Shown here: one piece after another, positions 1 to 13,746 of the stretch
Layout: every line of letters begins with the position of its first letter
Numbering within the stretch: the stretch's first letter is position 1
Source: Cucumis sativus
Lineage: Eukaryota > Streptophyta > Magnoliopsida > Cucurbitales > Cucurbitaceae
NCBI RefSeq assembly: GCF_000004075.3
Contig: NC_026657.2
Coordinates: 620,001 to 684,000 of the forward strand
Direction: 5' to 3'
Length of the DNA stretch: 64,000 bases
Program-made: the position numbers and the translations under genes
The notes under the pieces: generated by a model
Seen by the model: only the letters and a program-made list of their open reading frames with translations
Told to the model about the DNA's origin: nothing
Database searches by the model: none

Positions 1-1337
1 TTTGGAGGAGAATACTAGACTTCATAAACTCCTTCTTGAACCTCTGAGTTATTCATTAGCTTTATCCAAAAACCCACAAAAGATAACTCTTGAGTATGAG
101 AAGAACTACATCATTTGATTCCCACACCAGCCCAAAATGATACTATATACCATGAAGAAAACATTATATCTCATACAGGGCAAGGGCAAGGAGGGGAAAT
201 TAATGTTCTAAGAATTTCCATTTCATAGATAGGAGTAGAGAAAAGTTGAAGACCCAAGATCAAAATACTATTTACTTATTAGTGATCTTGTCAAATACAC
301 ATTGATGGGAATTTACTACACTTACATTAGTCTAGCTACTAATCAAACATATAATAAGAAGTTACTTCATAAGACTTTTAACTTAAAATAAATGTTGGGA
401 TGACTATTCCACACCAATGTCCCCACACAAACACACATATAACCCACCCCAAGTCCTCAAGAAAAAGGGCTGAGATGGATAAAGAGAACCCATCCCTCAC
501 CTACACTTCACATTCACATTCACATTCACATATAGAAGGCAGTGACTAGACACTAACAAGCATTCAATTATTTGCATCACAAAAGCATTATCCATTAGTC
601 TTCTTTTAATTCAATTATTCACAAGTCACTTCAAGTGTGCCTTCTGCTTCGTCTTGTCAAAACCCTACATAAACTACCCCTTGTTCTTTTGGTAAATCTT
701 TTGGGCAAGTTTGAAATTAGTAGTAAGAGTTATATCTGTGAAACTTAGAAGAATAAATTAAAAAAAATATAGAGGATTGAAAACATAGAAATACCAAACA
801 CAAGCATCAACTCCTAAACACAAAGAACTAAGAAAGACAGAGCAGTGTGCACCTAAGCATACCTCATAACACTTGAGGATCAGAATAAATGAATTCTCTA
901 AGAGAAATCCCTTCTTGATGATGAAGTAAACGAAATGATGGCCTAGTATGGTATTGCTAAAACAAAGAAATTGCCAACAAGAAACAACGTATATCATCAA
1001 ATCGAACTTAGCTACTGCATTCCATGTGTTATTAAATGTTAACATGGATAATTACAATTGAATCAGACATCGCACAACATTAACTCGAAATATGAAAAGG
1101 TAACAAAACAAGAACAGAAGATAAAAATGCCTCATTTAACCGAATTACCACATCATGTGTGAACCAGAAAAATTTGCCCCTAAAGAGCTAAACAACCATG
1201 GAAAATATCAAAATTAATAGAAACCTCTCAAGTAAAGCTACGTATAGCCACCATCCACACCAAAAGAAGAACATAATTAAAGGACAATATTGAGGTTAAA
1301 GGAAAAATTATATACTATTACTCTTTCCCCCTCCTTA
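1..1337. other. Left flank, no gene seen
   Basis: No conserved coding sequence is visible on either strand. The longest open frame (758-1045, minus) has an unremarkable hydrophobic composition and lacks any recognisable motif. The part next to 1338 probably contains the 3' untranslated region of the cold-shock-domain gene. Base composition is a little less AT-rich than the deep intergenic DNA further right, so transcribed untranslated sequence is possible. Confidence 0.5.
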
Positions 1338-2159
1338 TCAAGATGCATCAGGACACTCCCTAGCAAAATGCCCCGATTTCCCACAATTGAAGCAAGTGTT
1401 TGAGCCACCGCCACCGCCGCCGCCGCCACCAAATCTTCCGCCACCACCACCACCGCTGCCACGGCTTTCATTCTGGCAATCTCTGGCTATATGCCCATAC
1501 TCCCCACAATTAAAACAACCACCGCCGCCGCCGCCGCCACCACTTCCACCTCCAGCTCCACCCCTATTGCAATCCCTAGCCAAATGCCCAAAACCACCAC
1601 AATTGTAGCAAGCCCCACCGCCACCGCCGCCTCCACCTCCGCCTCCACCACTGTTCCCTCGTGGACAATCCCTCGCTAAGTGACCAACTTCACCGCAAGT
1701 AAAACACCCACCACCTCCACCGCCGCCACCGCCGCGGTTACTAGGACGAGTACAATCTCTAGCCAAATGCCCTTGCTCACCACATTGATAACACCCACCC
1801 CCACCTGCTCCACTGTTCCCATTCCGCCTATCACCTCCTCTCCAACCACCAAACCCATAACCTCCACCGCCACCTCCCCCGCGGCCACCCCTTCCACCTC
1901 CACCACCACCAAAGTTATCCCTCCGATTTCCCGAAGATCCATCAAGCGCAACAACCTCAATGGCTTTCGACTTTCCATCATCACCAGGAGCGATCTGAAA
2001 CTCGACATGATCTCCGACGACAAGGCTCCGGTAACCATCGGATTTAATAGATGATTGATGAACAAACAGATCCGGACCTTCAACATCTGGCTTGATGAAG
2101 CCAAAGCCCTTGGAATCGTTAAACCACTGAACAACACCAGTCAATCTCTCTTCCGCCAT
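1338..2159 (-). CDS. Cold-shock-domain glycine-rich RNA-binding protein with five CCHC zinc knuckles
   Basis: Single-exon gene of 273 residues. An N-terminal cold shock domain (about residues 6-75) shows the RNP1-like KGFGFI at 17-22 and the RNP2-like LFVHQ at 31-35. It is followed by a Gly-rich region with five CCHC knuckles of the form CxxCGxxGHxARDC at roughly 123, 152, 185, 215 and 255. The layout is that of plant CSP/CSDP (GRP2-like) proteins, which bind RNA and single-stranded DNA and act as RNA chaperones in cold response and development, in nucleus and cytoplasm. Arabidopsis members carry two or seven knuckles; this one has five. The start is the ATG at 2157-2159: the frame is open two codons further, but that upstream codon is GTG. 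A TATA box and a telo-box lie just upstream. Confidence 0.95.
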   Translation of the reverse strand: MAEERLTGVVQWFNDSKGFGFIKPDVEGPDLFVHQSSIKSDGYRSLVVGDHVEFQIAPGDDGKSKAIEVVALDGSSGNRRDNFGGGGGGRGGRGGGGGGGYGFGGWRGGDRRNGNSGAGGGGCYQCGEQGHLARDCTRPSNRGGGGGGGGGCFTCGEVGHLARDCPRGNSGGGGGGGGGGGGACYNCGGFGHLARDCNRGGAGGGSGGGGGGGGCFNCGEYGHIARDCQNESRGSGGGGGGRFGGGGGGGGGSNTCFNCGKSGHFARECPDAS

Positions 2160-2238
2160 CTTCACAAAGTAAGTTTGAGAAGAAAATTTGTGAGCAAAAA
2201 ATGGCGACCGAGGAACGAAATATCCAAAGGGTTTCCCA

Positions 2239-2247
2239 ATATATAGA
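2239..2247 (-). promoter_or_regulatory. TATA box of the cold-shock-domain gene
   Basis: Read on the minus strand this is TCTATATATT-like, about 80 bases upstream of the ATG. That would put transcription start near 2210 and give a short leader of about 50 bases. Position and sequence fit; function is inferred. Confidence 0.6.
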
Positions 2248-2281
2248 AGCTCAAAAGAGAATGAGATCTACCCCTTTCCAA

Positions 2282-2290
2282 AAACCCTAA
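2282..2290. promoter_or_regulatory. Telo-box (AAACCCTAA)
   Basis: A single AAACCCTAA lies about 125 bases upstream of the cold-shock-domain ATG. Telo-boxes are a known promoter element of plant genes for translation and RNA-handling proteins, so it may act here. One copy of nine bases could also be chance. Confidence 0.4.
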
Positions 2291-3044
2291 TTCGCTTACC
2301 CTTTATTTCCCCTTTTTTTTTCTATTTCTATTTTCCTTTTTTTGCTCTAAATTTAAATTAATTCAAATTCTAATTTATTACTTTTTCATTTTTAAATATA
2401 TAATATAGATTTCTTCATTTTAATAAATTCATCTCATAATTATTTATTTGGTAAAATTATTTTTTTTTATTAAAAATAATAATAATTGTTTTGCTCTTTT
2501 AAAATTGAGTTTAATTTATATATATATATATATTTGATCAATACCATCTAAGAGGTTAAAATTGAAGATTTTTTTCTTTTTGTAGATACTATAAAATTTG
2601 ATATTTGTTCATATCTTAATCTTAATACTTAATTAATCTTTATGCTCATAGTTTCAAATATTCCTAAACTAGCTTTTACATTTATTCCTTATACTTTTTG
2701 TTTGTTTTAAGTTACCACTCTCTAATTTGTTTCTTCACAAAATAAAAATCTATACTATCTTTCGTTTTTTAAAAAATCTCTAATTTCTTTCATCTAGATT
2801 TGATTAGATTTGATTATGTTAATTACGGTAGAATCTATAATGAAAATATATTATTTTAGCATATAATGTTTAAATAATTATATAGGTTTTTTAGTTTTTG
2901 AAAATAAATTAGTACGATTTATTGAACTAACATATCTTAACTAGTTGAATTATGCGATTTAGTTAATATAATATAATATCGTTTTTTGATCTTCTGGAAA
3001 TATATAATTTATCAATACTCAATTGTTATAAAACAAGTAGAATT

Positions 3045-3185
3045 GTTATTTGGGTTGTTTTCAATCATAACAAAATAAATCAAAATAGTTACAAAATGTA
3101 GTAAATTTTGAGTATCTAGATATTAATAGAATGTATATGGTTGATAGATTTCGAAATTTGGTTATATTTGTAAATATTTTCATAA
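3045..3185. mobile_element. Palindromic MITE-like element, copy 1
   Basis: The left end reads like GGGTTGTTTTCAATCATAAC and continues as AAAATAGTTACAAAATGTAG. The right end contains TTATATTTGTAAATATTTTC, which resembles the reverse complement of the left end. The same termini occur at about 28005-28180. It therefore looks like a short non-autonomous DNA element with long imperfect inverted ends. The superfamily cannot be fixed by eye. Confidence 0.5.
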
Positions 3186-3544
3186 CTCCTAATATATGAT
3201 AAGTCGATAACGCCAACAATCCGATGATAAGTCGATAACGGCTAGAGAGGGCTTGAAAATATAGAAGTTTAGGTGTATTTTAACGTATACCTTGAATGTT
3301 ATTAGCCCTCTTTGATTATATAGAAATAGGTATTGTAACAATTGTTCGCATAACTAATTCGTCAGATAAGCGTTACTAACCATTGTAAATCATCAAGTTT
3401 ATTTCGTTAGTGACCCAAGCAATTGGAAAAGTACAACACTTATGCATAATCTCTCCTATTTCATAGGGTCGTCCTTCTCCAACTTTATGGCTGTTTTTAT
3501 TGGTCGGACCATGTATTCAACTAATTAAATAATTCTATTGTTTC

Positions 3545-3765
3545 ACGGTTGATCTTATGGGTTGGTATCAGTACTACTTAGGCAAATAAACGTATAACTT
3601 GATTATCGACACTTTGTAAGTCTGTTTCCATACTTATGCATGAACGAATGGCATGACATGTACGACACTATGGGTCGGTTTCCATACTTAGGTAAATACT
3701 TGAATATTATGATTCAATGGCAACCCTATGGATTGATGATTCGATCTCCATACTTAGCCAAGTAT
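3545..3765. repeat. Degenerate minisatellite, about 57 bp x 4
   Basis: Four diverged units begin near 3556, 3613, 3669 and 3727. They share a core like TATGGGTTGGTNTC followed by TACTTAGG(C/T)AAATA. Spacing is 56-58 bases. The units are strongly diverged, so this is an old array. Confidence 0.45.
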
Positions 3766-4342
3766 CCTCTTCTTTTTTTTCATTCACAACAAAAACAACT
3801 TTAACATATCAATTCATCTGAACACACATTGTTTAAATGCAACAAATAAGTTACTAAAATCATAAGAACTTCGAATATAAATGATAACACTATAGTTTCG
3901 AAAAGAGGCAAACATTTAAATTTGTACTATCAACCTCGTTCGATATTCGATGTTGAATCCCTAAATACATATATTGATTTAGATAAACGATGAAAACACA
4001 CACTTACTTATTAGATTAATGGTCTATCACGATCCATATTCTAATTCAACCGCATTTGTATTTGATTCTATATTCTAAAAGAAGTGGAATGAGATAAGAA
4101 TTGGAAGGAAAGTATTCCCTTTAGTGGATGGTTCTCATAAATGAGAACAATTCCTTTTTCTTATGGAGGATTAATTAACAATAGAATTGAAAGTGAAAAT
4201 GGGAGAAAAATACATTTAAAATTTGAAAGAAAACAAAAAAAAGGAAATTACCTATATCTACATACAATAATAATGCAGGTTGAGGTAGGGGTTGAAGAGA
4301 GGTTCTTTAAGAGTCAAAATGTACAAAGTTGTTTTTATAAAA

Positions 4343-6444
<2,102 letters not shown>

Positions 6445-6599
6445 GGATGAGTGAGAGAGAGAGAGAGTAGGGGGAAAATGGGGAAATGGGAGAAGGGGGG
6501 GAAACGGAGTAATAAAGAAGGGAAGAGGATTAGGGGATTGGGTGGAGGAGAATGAAGAAGAAATGAAGTGGTTCATGTGAGGATAAGTTTTGTACATCA

Positions 6600-7690
6600 A
6601 TGGACATTGGCCATTACTACCAACCAGTTCTCTTCCATTTGATCTTTTACTTTTCCTTCCATATTATACATACACATATATATACATACACACGTACGTA
6701 TGTATTAGTCCAATTCAAACTTTTACCATCAATCTCTGGTTCGGATAATATTTCACTTTTATATTTTTAATAAATCTTAAATTTAGTCTCCAACAGTTAT
6801 TATCATCTACACAATATTGTACTATAAATTTTAGATTAATAAAAAGTTAGAGATTTGTTCCATATGAAAATTGAAGACATAGAGTTTCATTACGATTATA
6901 TTAAACTTCATTAGAACTTGATAAACGTGACCGAAATATAATACTATTTTACACTGTCTTTTAAACTTTATAGTCATTAGGTATGATTTCATTCATCTCC
7001 ACGTCTATCTTTTCATCTTCTTCCTCTTTGTGGGATCTTTTTTAGAGCATTTGTTATTTGTTAATGTTATTATATTATTTTACGGAGTTCAAATTAAATT
7101 TACAACAAAGTGAGAAAGAAAGTAATAATACGATTGTCATTTGCGACAAATTTATACAAAAACTTTTGCTCTCAACACTTGCAATCCCACAATATCGTGG
7201 TTGATTATCCTCTTGAACTAGTTACTTATCATCAACCATTATTGATCATTCTAGTCAACATCCTCTTCTACTCTAATAGAAAATTTTGCTTTCTCATTTT
7301 TTCTCCTTTTAATTTACTTTTTCAAGTATCGATACAGTTCTTAGTTGTTATTGACTTGATTGTCGTTGAAGTGCCATTAGCAAAATAAATTTATGTTTAC
7401 TAGCTATTAAATAACGTGTTATATTCAAATTATCGAGGATTAGACGAGTTGTTTGTTCATCACATCAGTGAAAAATGTTATACATATATGAATGAAAAAG
7501 AAATTCTAAAGGACTTGAGTGAAATTTAAGAATAGGGATTTAAATGTTAAATTTGGGCACCTTTTACAAAACCCTTCTAAAGGTGAGGGACTAAGTAGAA
7601 ATAAACTTAAAGTGTAGGGACTTAATGTGTAATTTTAACATAATTGTTTTTTTTATTGATAAAAACCGAACGCCTTATCTTTCCTTTCTT
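6600..7690. promoter_or_regulatory. Divergent intergenic region between FNR and TOC34
   Basis: About 1.2 kb separates the FNR leader (minus) from the TOC34 leader (plus), so it must hold both promoters. An alternating TA/CATA-rich tract at 6660-6705 could supply the FNR TATA function. I see no diagnostic light-response motif that I would call with confidence, and no gene. Confidence 0.4.
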
Positions 7691-7920
7691 TTCTTTTCCG
7701 CTTTTCCCTCTTCCATTTCACTTTCTCTCCGCTCCAACCAACGCCCGCACGCCCTCTCCGTTGCAGTCGCCCGCCGGCACGCTCCGTCGCCGTAGTTCTT
7801 TCTATTTCTTCACTTCCTTTCCGCTCCAACCTCGCCGGCACACACGACTACCGCATTCTTCTATTGTTCGACCGAGGTCAACACTCTTGTCTTCCTCAAC
7901 CTCTCCCTCTCTTGCTCGCC

Positions 7921-8951
7921 GTATGCTTCAATTTTGTTTTGTTTTGTTTTGTTTATTTTCTTCGTTTAAGCTGAAATTTGAACGAGGTCAAATTTAATCG
8001 AAAATCCTCTCGAATACGACACGAGCTTGTATTCGAATTAATTAGGGTTAGTCTTTTTCTTGTCTATGCTTCAATTTTTCTGTTATATCCTCTGTTAAGC
8101 CTAGAAATGAAGGGAATACAATAGAATTGTTTGTATATACTACTCTCAGGCTTAAGGTTGGGGTGGGGGTTGGAAGTTTTCTCTCTCTTAATTTTGAAGA
8201 ATTTATGGTCTAAATTGTGGGTATTGATGTCAGGTTAGGCCTTATGTCTCTCTTGTGCACATTTCTTGCTCGTATATGTAATCTTAGAAGCTAAATAACG
8301 ATTTCCTTTTTTTGTTTTTCCTGAAACGTTTGATTCTTGTGTAAATAGGGTGATGGTACTGAACAAACTTGTCTGCGACTTAATTTACTTATAAAATCAT
8401 TGAGACTGTTTAAATTTGTTACCTATTCAACTTATCATGCCGCTTTGGCTGTATTGTTGAAGCTTGGCTTCTCTTCGACGTTTAAATTCATTTTCTGTCC
8501 CTAATAGTTTGTTTTTTGTGGTCTCCTGCAATTGAAAATTTGACATTTTGCTGATTTTGCATTGAGTTGCTTGGACAAGGTTCAGTTATGTTCTTGCATC
8601 TGTTGTTCCTTTTTGTTTGTTATTGGAAAATGAGGAAAAGAGGGGTTTCTGGTTTTAAAGCACAATATTTATTTGACTTTCTTTAAGATATAAGTGCCAC
8701 ATTGTAATGGACCTTCAAGGGTTTGTGTGTGCTTTTTCATGGTGTGATTTGAGATGCTCAATCTATGATATATTTTTTTTACCTATGGCTGTTCTGTTTG
8801 TTATATAAAGGTTATCTTCTTATATGTTGTATGTATACGTACATCTACACTTGCAAAATTGAGTGACAAATTTGTTTCTCTTCTTGGAGTCTTTTTCTAG
8901 GCTACGACTAATGCAAATATTTGTATTCTGTTTCATGAAATTTTATGACAG
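7921..8951 (+). other. 5'-leader intron of TOC34
   Basis: A CT-rich leader exon (about 7690-7920) ends CTCGCC|GTATGC. The intron closes at TTTTATGACAG|GCACGC, 14 bases before the TOC34 ATG. Long first introns in the 5' leader are common in plant housekeeping genes and often raise expression. The donor is a good match; the exact transcription start is not visible. Confidence 0.65.
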
Positions 8952-8965
8952 GCACGCACAACTTC

Positions 8966-10989
8966 ATGGCATCTCAGGTTATCCGTGAGTGGGTTGGGAT
9001 CAACAACTTTGCAATGGCTACACAAGCAAAATTACTTGAGTTGATGGGAAAACTGAAGCAGGAGGTTATATTCATTTTTATCCACATGTTGTGATCACAA
9101 AATCCGTATCTAAGTGATATATTGTTCCATTTAAGCCTTTGCACTGGTTTTTCACAATCTCTAAGGAGTCATTGACTTTTGATATCTTTCTACAGAACGT
9201 CAACACATTGACAATACTTGTAATGGGAAAGGGTGGTGTTGGAAAGTCATCCACTGTGAATTCCATTATTGGTGAAAGGGCTGTATCTGTTAGTCCTTTT
9301 CAGGTACTCATTAGTTAGTGAATTGTATTTTGGTTGACTGAAGTTTACCAGAGGTGCATGATTTGATTTAAGAAATGAAATGTTTATAGTCAGAAGTGCC
9401 AAGGCCAGTGATGGTTTCTCGCTCACGGGCTGGATTTACATTAAACATCATCGATACACCTGGCATCATAGAAGGAGGTTATATCAACGACCAGGCACTT
9501 GAGATCATAAAACGGTAATTTCTTTTTTTTTTCCCTACAAATAGTCAGTTTAAATTTTTTTAGATAACTATCTGGTTCTTATCACCGTATATCTTTATCT
9601 TTCTTTTTTGGGGATTGGTGAGCAGCTTTCTCTTGAACAAGACCATAGATATTCTTCTCTATGTGGACCGCTTGGATGCATATAGAGTAGATAACTTAGA
9701 AAAGCAGGTTATCAAGGCAATAACCAACAGCTTCGGTAAAGTAATATGGAGGAGGGCTTTGGTTGTTCTCACTCACGCTCAATTTTCCCCACCAGATGGA
9801 TTACCATATGATGAATTTGTTTCCAGAAGATCAGCAGCTCTACTGGAAACAGTCCGAACTGGTGGCTCTTTCATAAGAAATGATGCTCAGGTGGCTTTTG
9901 CTATTTTTGTGTTCCATTTTGGTTTTTGTGCAGTTCTGGTTATATGCCTATAGCTCTATGTGAACGAATTTATAGTTGATGGTACTCATGTCATCACATC
10001 TGATCTTTCCTGCACTTGTTTTCTTTCATTTTTTACCGACGAAAGTTGGGTTTATCATTTTCCTTTTTAAATCAAGGTTACTTTAAACATATATAGATAG
10101 CACAATTCAATGACATCACCTTTTGGGTCATGTCTTCATTTCTTCTAAACGATATTTTTGCTGCCAGTTTTGGAAATGTGGAGGGCGACTGAATAGATTG
10201 TGAAGTGAACTATTTGTTGGTGGTTATGTACAGAACATGGAAATGTTCTGTGATTGATTACTTATTTTTTTCCGAGTATCGAAGATCTTTAAGGATTTCT
10301 TTTATTAGTATGTTGGTGTGTATTAAGTTATAACAATGGTGTTTAATGTCTTTGATCTTTCTTCCAGTAAAATCTCTCAGACAACACATAAGGTTTTCTC
10401 TCTTTATTTGTTACTCGTTGAATTTAAAAAGTATTTATTTAAATTCTTTACCTTCTAGGTGTTGAGTATTCCAGTTGTTTTGGTCGAGAACAGTGGACGG
10501 TGCAGCAAGAATGAGAAAGATGAAAAGGTTCTCCCTCTCGCTCTTTCTTTCTTCAAAATCTTCATTAGAGTGTTCTCAAATTAATGGTTTGATTATTCTT
10601 TTTCACAATAGGTTCTTCCAAATGGGATTGCTTGGATTCCTTACTTGGTTGAGACGATCACCAAAGTTGTCTTGAATGGAAGCAAGTCCATTTTTGTTGA
10701 TAAGAAGTTGATCGAAGGGCCAAACCCCAATCAGAGGGGAAAGATGCTGATTCCCTTCATCTTTGTACTCCAAGTAATGTATCTGAAACTTTAATAGATC
10801 CTATAATAAGCCTTCTCTCTTACAATTCAGGGACTGAGTTTTATCTGTTTGCTTCTCTTTTTGACTTGTTGATTATAGTATCTCTTCGTCGTTAAACCTA
10901 TCAAGCGAGCAATAAGAAGTGATATATTAACACAAAGTAGACCGTCGTGGGAGCTGCGTGAGATGAGCTTTTCCAGCCGCAAGTATTGA
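8966..10989 (+). CDS. TOC34: Translocase of chloroplast 34, outer-envelope GTPase receptor (7 coding exons)
   Basis: Receptor GTPase of the TOC complex, which recognises preprotein transit peptides at the chloroplast outer envelope and pairs with TOC159. Coding exons: 8966-9064, 9196-9303, 9390-9514, 9626-9890, 10459-10527, 10612-10773, 10879-10989. They total 939 bases, 312 residues, matching Toc34/33. The G1 P-loop GKGGVGKSS is at 44-52, G3 DTPG at 91-94, G4-like THAQ in exon 5, and G5-like VENS in exon 6. A C-terminal membrane anchor (about 267-282) is followed by a short basic tail ending SSRKY. The exon-6 donor (AAG|GTTCTC) is a weak match to consensus, yet it is the only one that preserves frame. 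Confidence 0.95.
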
Positions 10990-11985
10990 TTCGATCTCAA
11001 GTTTGGTGAGTTAATAATCTATGCGTCTTATGCTCGTGTTGAGATTAGTAGTAGTTGTGTGTGTGTTTTTTTTGTAGAAGTTGGAATTTTGAGATAACTG
11101 AGTTTATGTAAGCAAATTCGTATACACTGCTGCCACCCTCTGTTCTTTCGGCTACTCATCATTAGTTAGAGGATTATGTTTGTTTCCTTTTAATTTTCGG
11201 CCTTTCTCCATTTCCCATCACTCTTCCTTCCCAATCAAACTTGGTATCCAAATGTTAATAATATCGATCATCATAATATTTGATAGTCTTAAGTGAGGAA
11301 ATGAATGTAATATTTTGGCCACGATGAGCAAACAATTCCATCCTCCCAATGGAAATGGATCATGAAATTACATTTGGATTTGACTCCTTTCTCAATTATT
11401 GATGTTAATGTCTTTTACTGTTAAATTAAAATAATTATGAACAACGAACTCATAGTTAATGGACATTAATTCTATGGTGAATCATGATGGGTTGACCTTA
11501 TAGTAAAGAGGGTGATACATTCTCAATATCTAACAAAACGAAAGGTCGGTGAAATTTCCTAAACTCTAAAGTTACAAAAATATCATTATCGATACTGTTG
11601 CTATTGTATCTCTATGAAAATGTTGCTATTACAATAAGATCTCTATGAAAATGTCACCATTATAATATCGTTCTTGGTTTACTCATAATGGTAGCAACAA
11701 AGTTACATTGTACACATGATCAAATACAATTTAATTAGGTTTTAGGATTGATGAATCCAATTTTATTACTATAACGTCACTTTTCATTATTGAAGGATAA
11801 TCGTGGTCTGAAAAAAAAGCACACAGAATCTAAACATACTAAAATCAAATACTGTTTTTCCTAATTTTAGATTGTTTAGACTATTTAATTAAAGTAAATA
11901 CCAAAGTTGATAGATCCAAATTACATTTTTTTATTTAAAAGCTGAAAGCATATATAAAGATGATGAATCTTAGCGATTGGGGATA
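10990..11985. other. Convergent intergenic region, TOC34 to F3H
   Basis: Both flanking genes end here, so it holds two 3' ends. At about 11596-11670 a short phrase (ATCTCTATGAAAATGT preceded by GCTATT-like sequence) is tandemly duplicated. Nothing else is recognisable. Confidence 0.45.
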
Positions 11986-13746
11986 TCAAGCAACAAAGTC
12001 TTGAGCTTGTTTTTGGGTTTGCTTCTTAAGCCTTGCAAACTCAATATCATTCTTCATCTTCATGTGATACATCTCAGAGAAAGTGATGGGTTTTTCTAGA
12101 ATTGGCTTCTCCCCATCTCTAATCTTCAATGGATACACAATTGATTCCTGTGAAGGGTACTGAAACGTGGCTATTGATATCCTGCTTGACTTTGAGTTCA
12201 CTACTGCTTGGTGATCACCACTCTTGAACCTCCCATTGCTAACATACTATTCCAACAAAATTCAATCATCCACACATTAAATTCAAACTTGAAAGTTGAT
12301 TTCAAAACTAAATTAAGCAGAGACTTACATGACCATGATCACCTAAGTTGACAACGAAAGCGCCTTGAACAGGTTGGACAGTAATCCACGTCCGTCCACC
12401 ATCCTTGGTGACCTGAAGGCCACCAACTTGGTCCTGTAGCAACAAGGTTATGGTTCCAGGATCAGTATGGCGCTTTAGCCCCAAGGTGAGGTCTGGCTCA
12501 GGACATTTGGGGTAGAAATTCACAACAATCTTCTGATCGAAGTCCACACAAGCCTTTTTCAAGGCCTCCTCCTCCAAACCCATAGCTTCCGATAAAACCT
12601 CCAGAAGCTTACAAGCCAACCCCATCAACTTCTCACTGTACTCCGCCGTCTTCGCCGCCCACCCCTCTGGCTTGTCCGGCCAAAAAGAGTAGTCTCTTTT
12701 CTCAATTGGGTATGTGAAGAATGTTACTAACTCACGCCAATCTTTAACAATCTCTCCCTGTAATGTAAACAATCTCAACTTAAGAGTACACATGATAATG
12801 CCTTCGTTCGTTAATGCAGTTTTTGTATAGGAAAAAGATCATTGCTTAGAGTTTATGAGTAAACAAAAATTAATTCTCATTGACGAAATCAAAACTATAT
12901 TCAAATCCCACCTTAAATAATTAGGTTAATTAAAGTTTTAGGATTTGTAATTCAATAGCTTAATATACTTTTTTGGTTGTTGCTATTAAGTTGACCAAAT
13001 CCATTTAGTAATTCTTAACACATTTATATCGTAATTATAAAGCATTAAAAACAATTATAAAATTCTCTTTTCATGTTTCATTACAATTTTTTATATTTTG
13101 AAAAAAAGAAAAACCATGGATAAAAGTCTTATCATAGAGATTGATAGAAACCCACAAGTGATTTCTTTGCTATTTCTTCTAAATAGTTTGATATTTTCTA
13201 TACATATGTAAAACATTCTCTTTAATCATTCAAAGAGTGATTAAAAGATGTGTTTTTGTTTAATTTCAAATATGAAAAAGCTGAATAATTTAAACTGTAC
13301 TTAGATTGTGTTTAATCAAAGTTTGTTCTTATTTTTCATTGTACATAAAGTTATATATATACTTAGTTCATCTTTATATATATAGAGAGAGAGACCTTGA
13401 GATGACTAGAGACGTTGAATCCCCCCCTTTTACCGCCGGACATATCGAAACGGAGTTTCTCCTCCGTCGGAAGACCAAAGAACTCTCCAGCCAGACGAGT
13501 CATATCGGAAACAATCTCGGAATCGACGCCATGGTCCACCACCTGGAAGATACCCCATTCCTCGCAAGCTTCAACAATGCTGTGGCGAATCATGGCCCTG
13601 CGTTCGCCGTTGTCGTCAATTCCGGAAAGGGAGATGATGGGTATTTCATCGCTGAATTGGTTGTAAGGGACCTTTGGACGGTCGTCATGGTGGCGGACGA
13701 ATTCCGGGGCCAGAATGGTGGGATGATGTGGGAGAGAAAAAGTCAT
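11986..13746 (-). CDS. F3H: Flavanone 3-hydroxylase (naringenin 2-oxoglutarate 3-dioxygenase), 3 exons
   Basis: Converts naringenin and other flavanones to dihydroflavonols, the branch to flavonols, anthocyanins and proanthocyanidins; cytosolic 2-oxoglutarate/Fe(II) dioxygenase. Exons on the minus strand: 13746-13396, 12757-12329, 12246-11986. They total 1041 bases, 346 residues. The DIOX_N domain is in exon 1. The Fe ligands are His214 and Asp216 ([16 protein letters not shown]) and His272 (GDHQAVVNS). The 2-oxoglutarate-binding pair is Arg282-x-Ser284. WPDKPEGW and [20 protein letters not shown] are F3H hallmarks that separate it from flavonol synthase and ANS. The upstream 100 bases carry a TAAATA stretch and an ACGT core at 13852-13855, the kind of site used by light/HY5-type regulators. 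That link is inference. Confidence 0.95.

Larger units (their letters stand above)
2291..4342. other. Intergenic DNA between the RNA-binding gene and FNR
   Basis: AT-rich spacer with an (TA)n run near 2517-2532, a palindromic MITE copy at about 3045-3185 and a degenerate tandem repeat at 3545-3765. No open frame with a recognisable domain. The part next to 4343 will include the FNR 3' untranslated region. Confidence 0.5.

Noticed and set aside
758..1045. 95-codon minus-strand open frame
   Set aside because: No domain, unusual hydrophobic composition, no splice context; probably chance.
1387..2054. Plus-strand proline/threonine-rich open frames
   Set aside because: Antisense shadows of the Gly-rich minus-strand RNA-binding protein.
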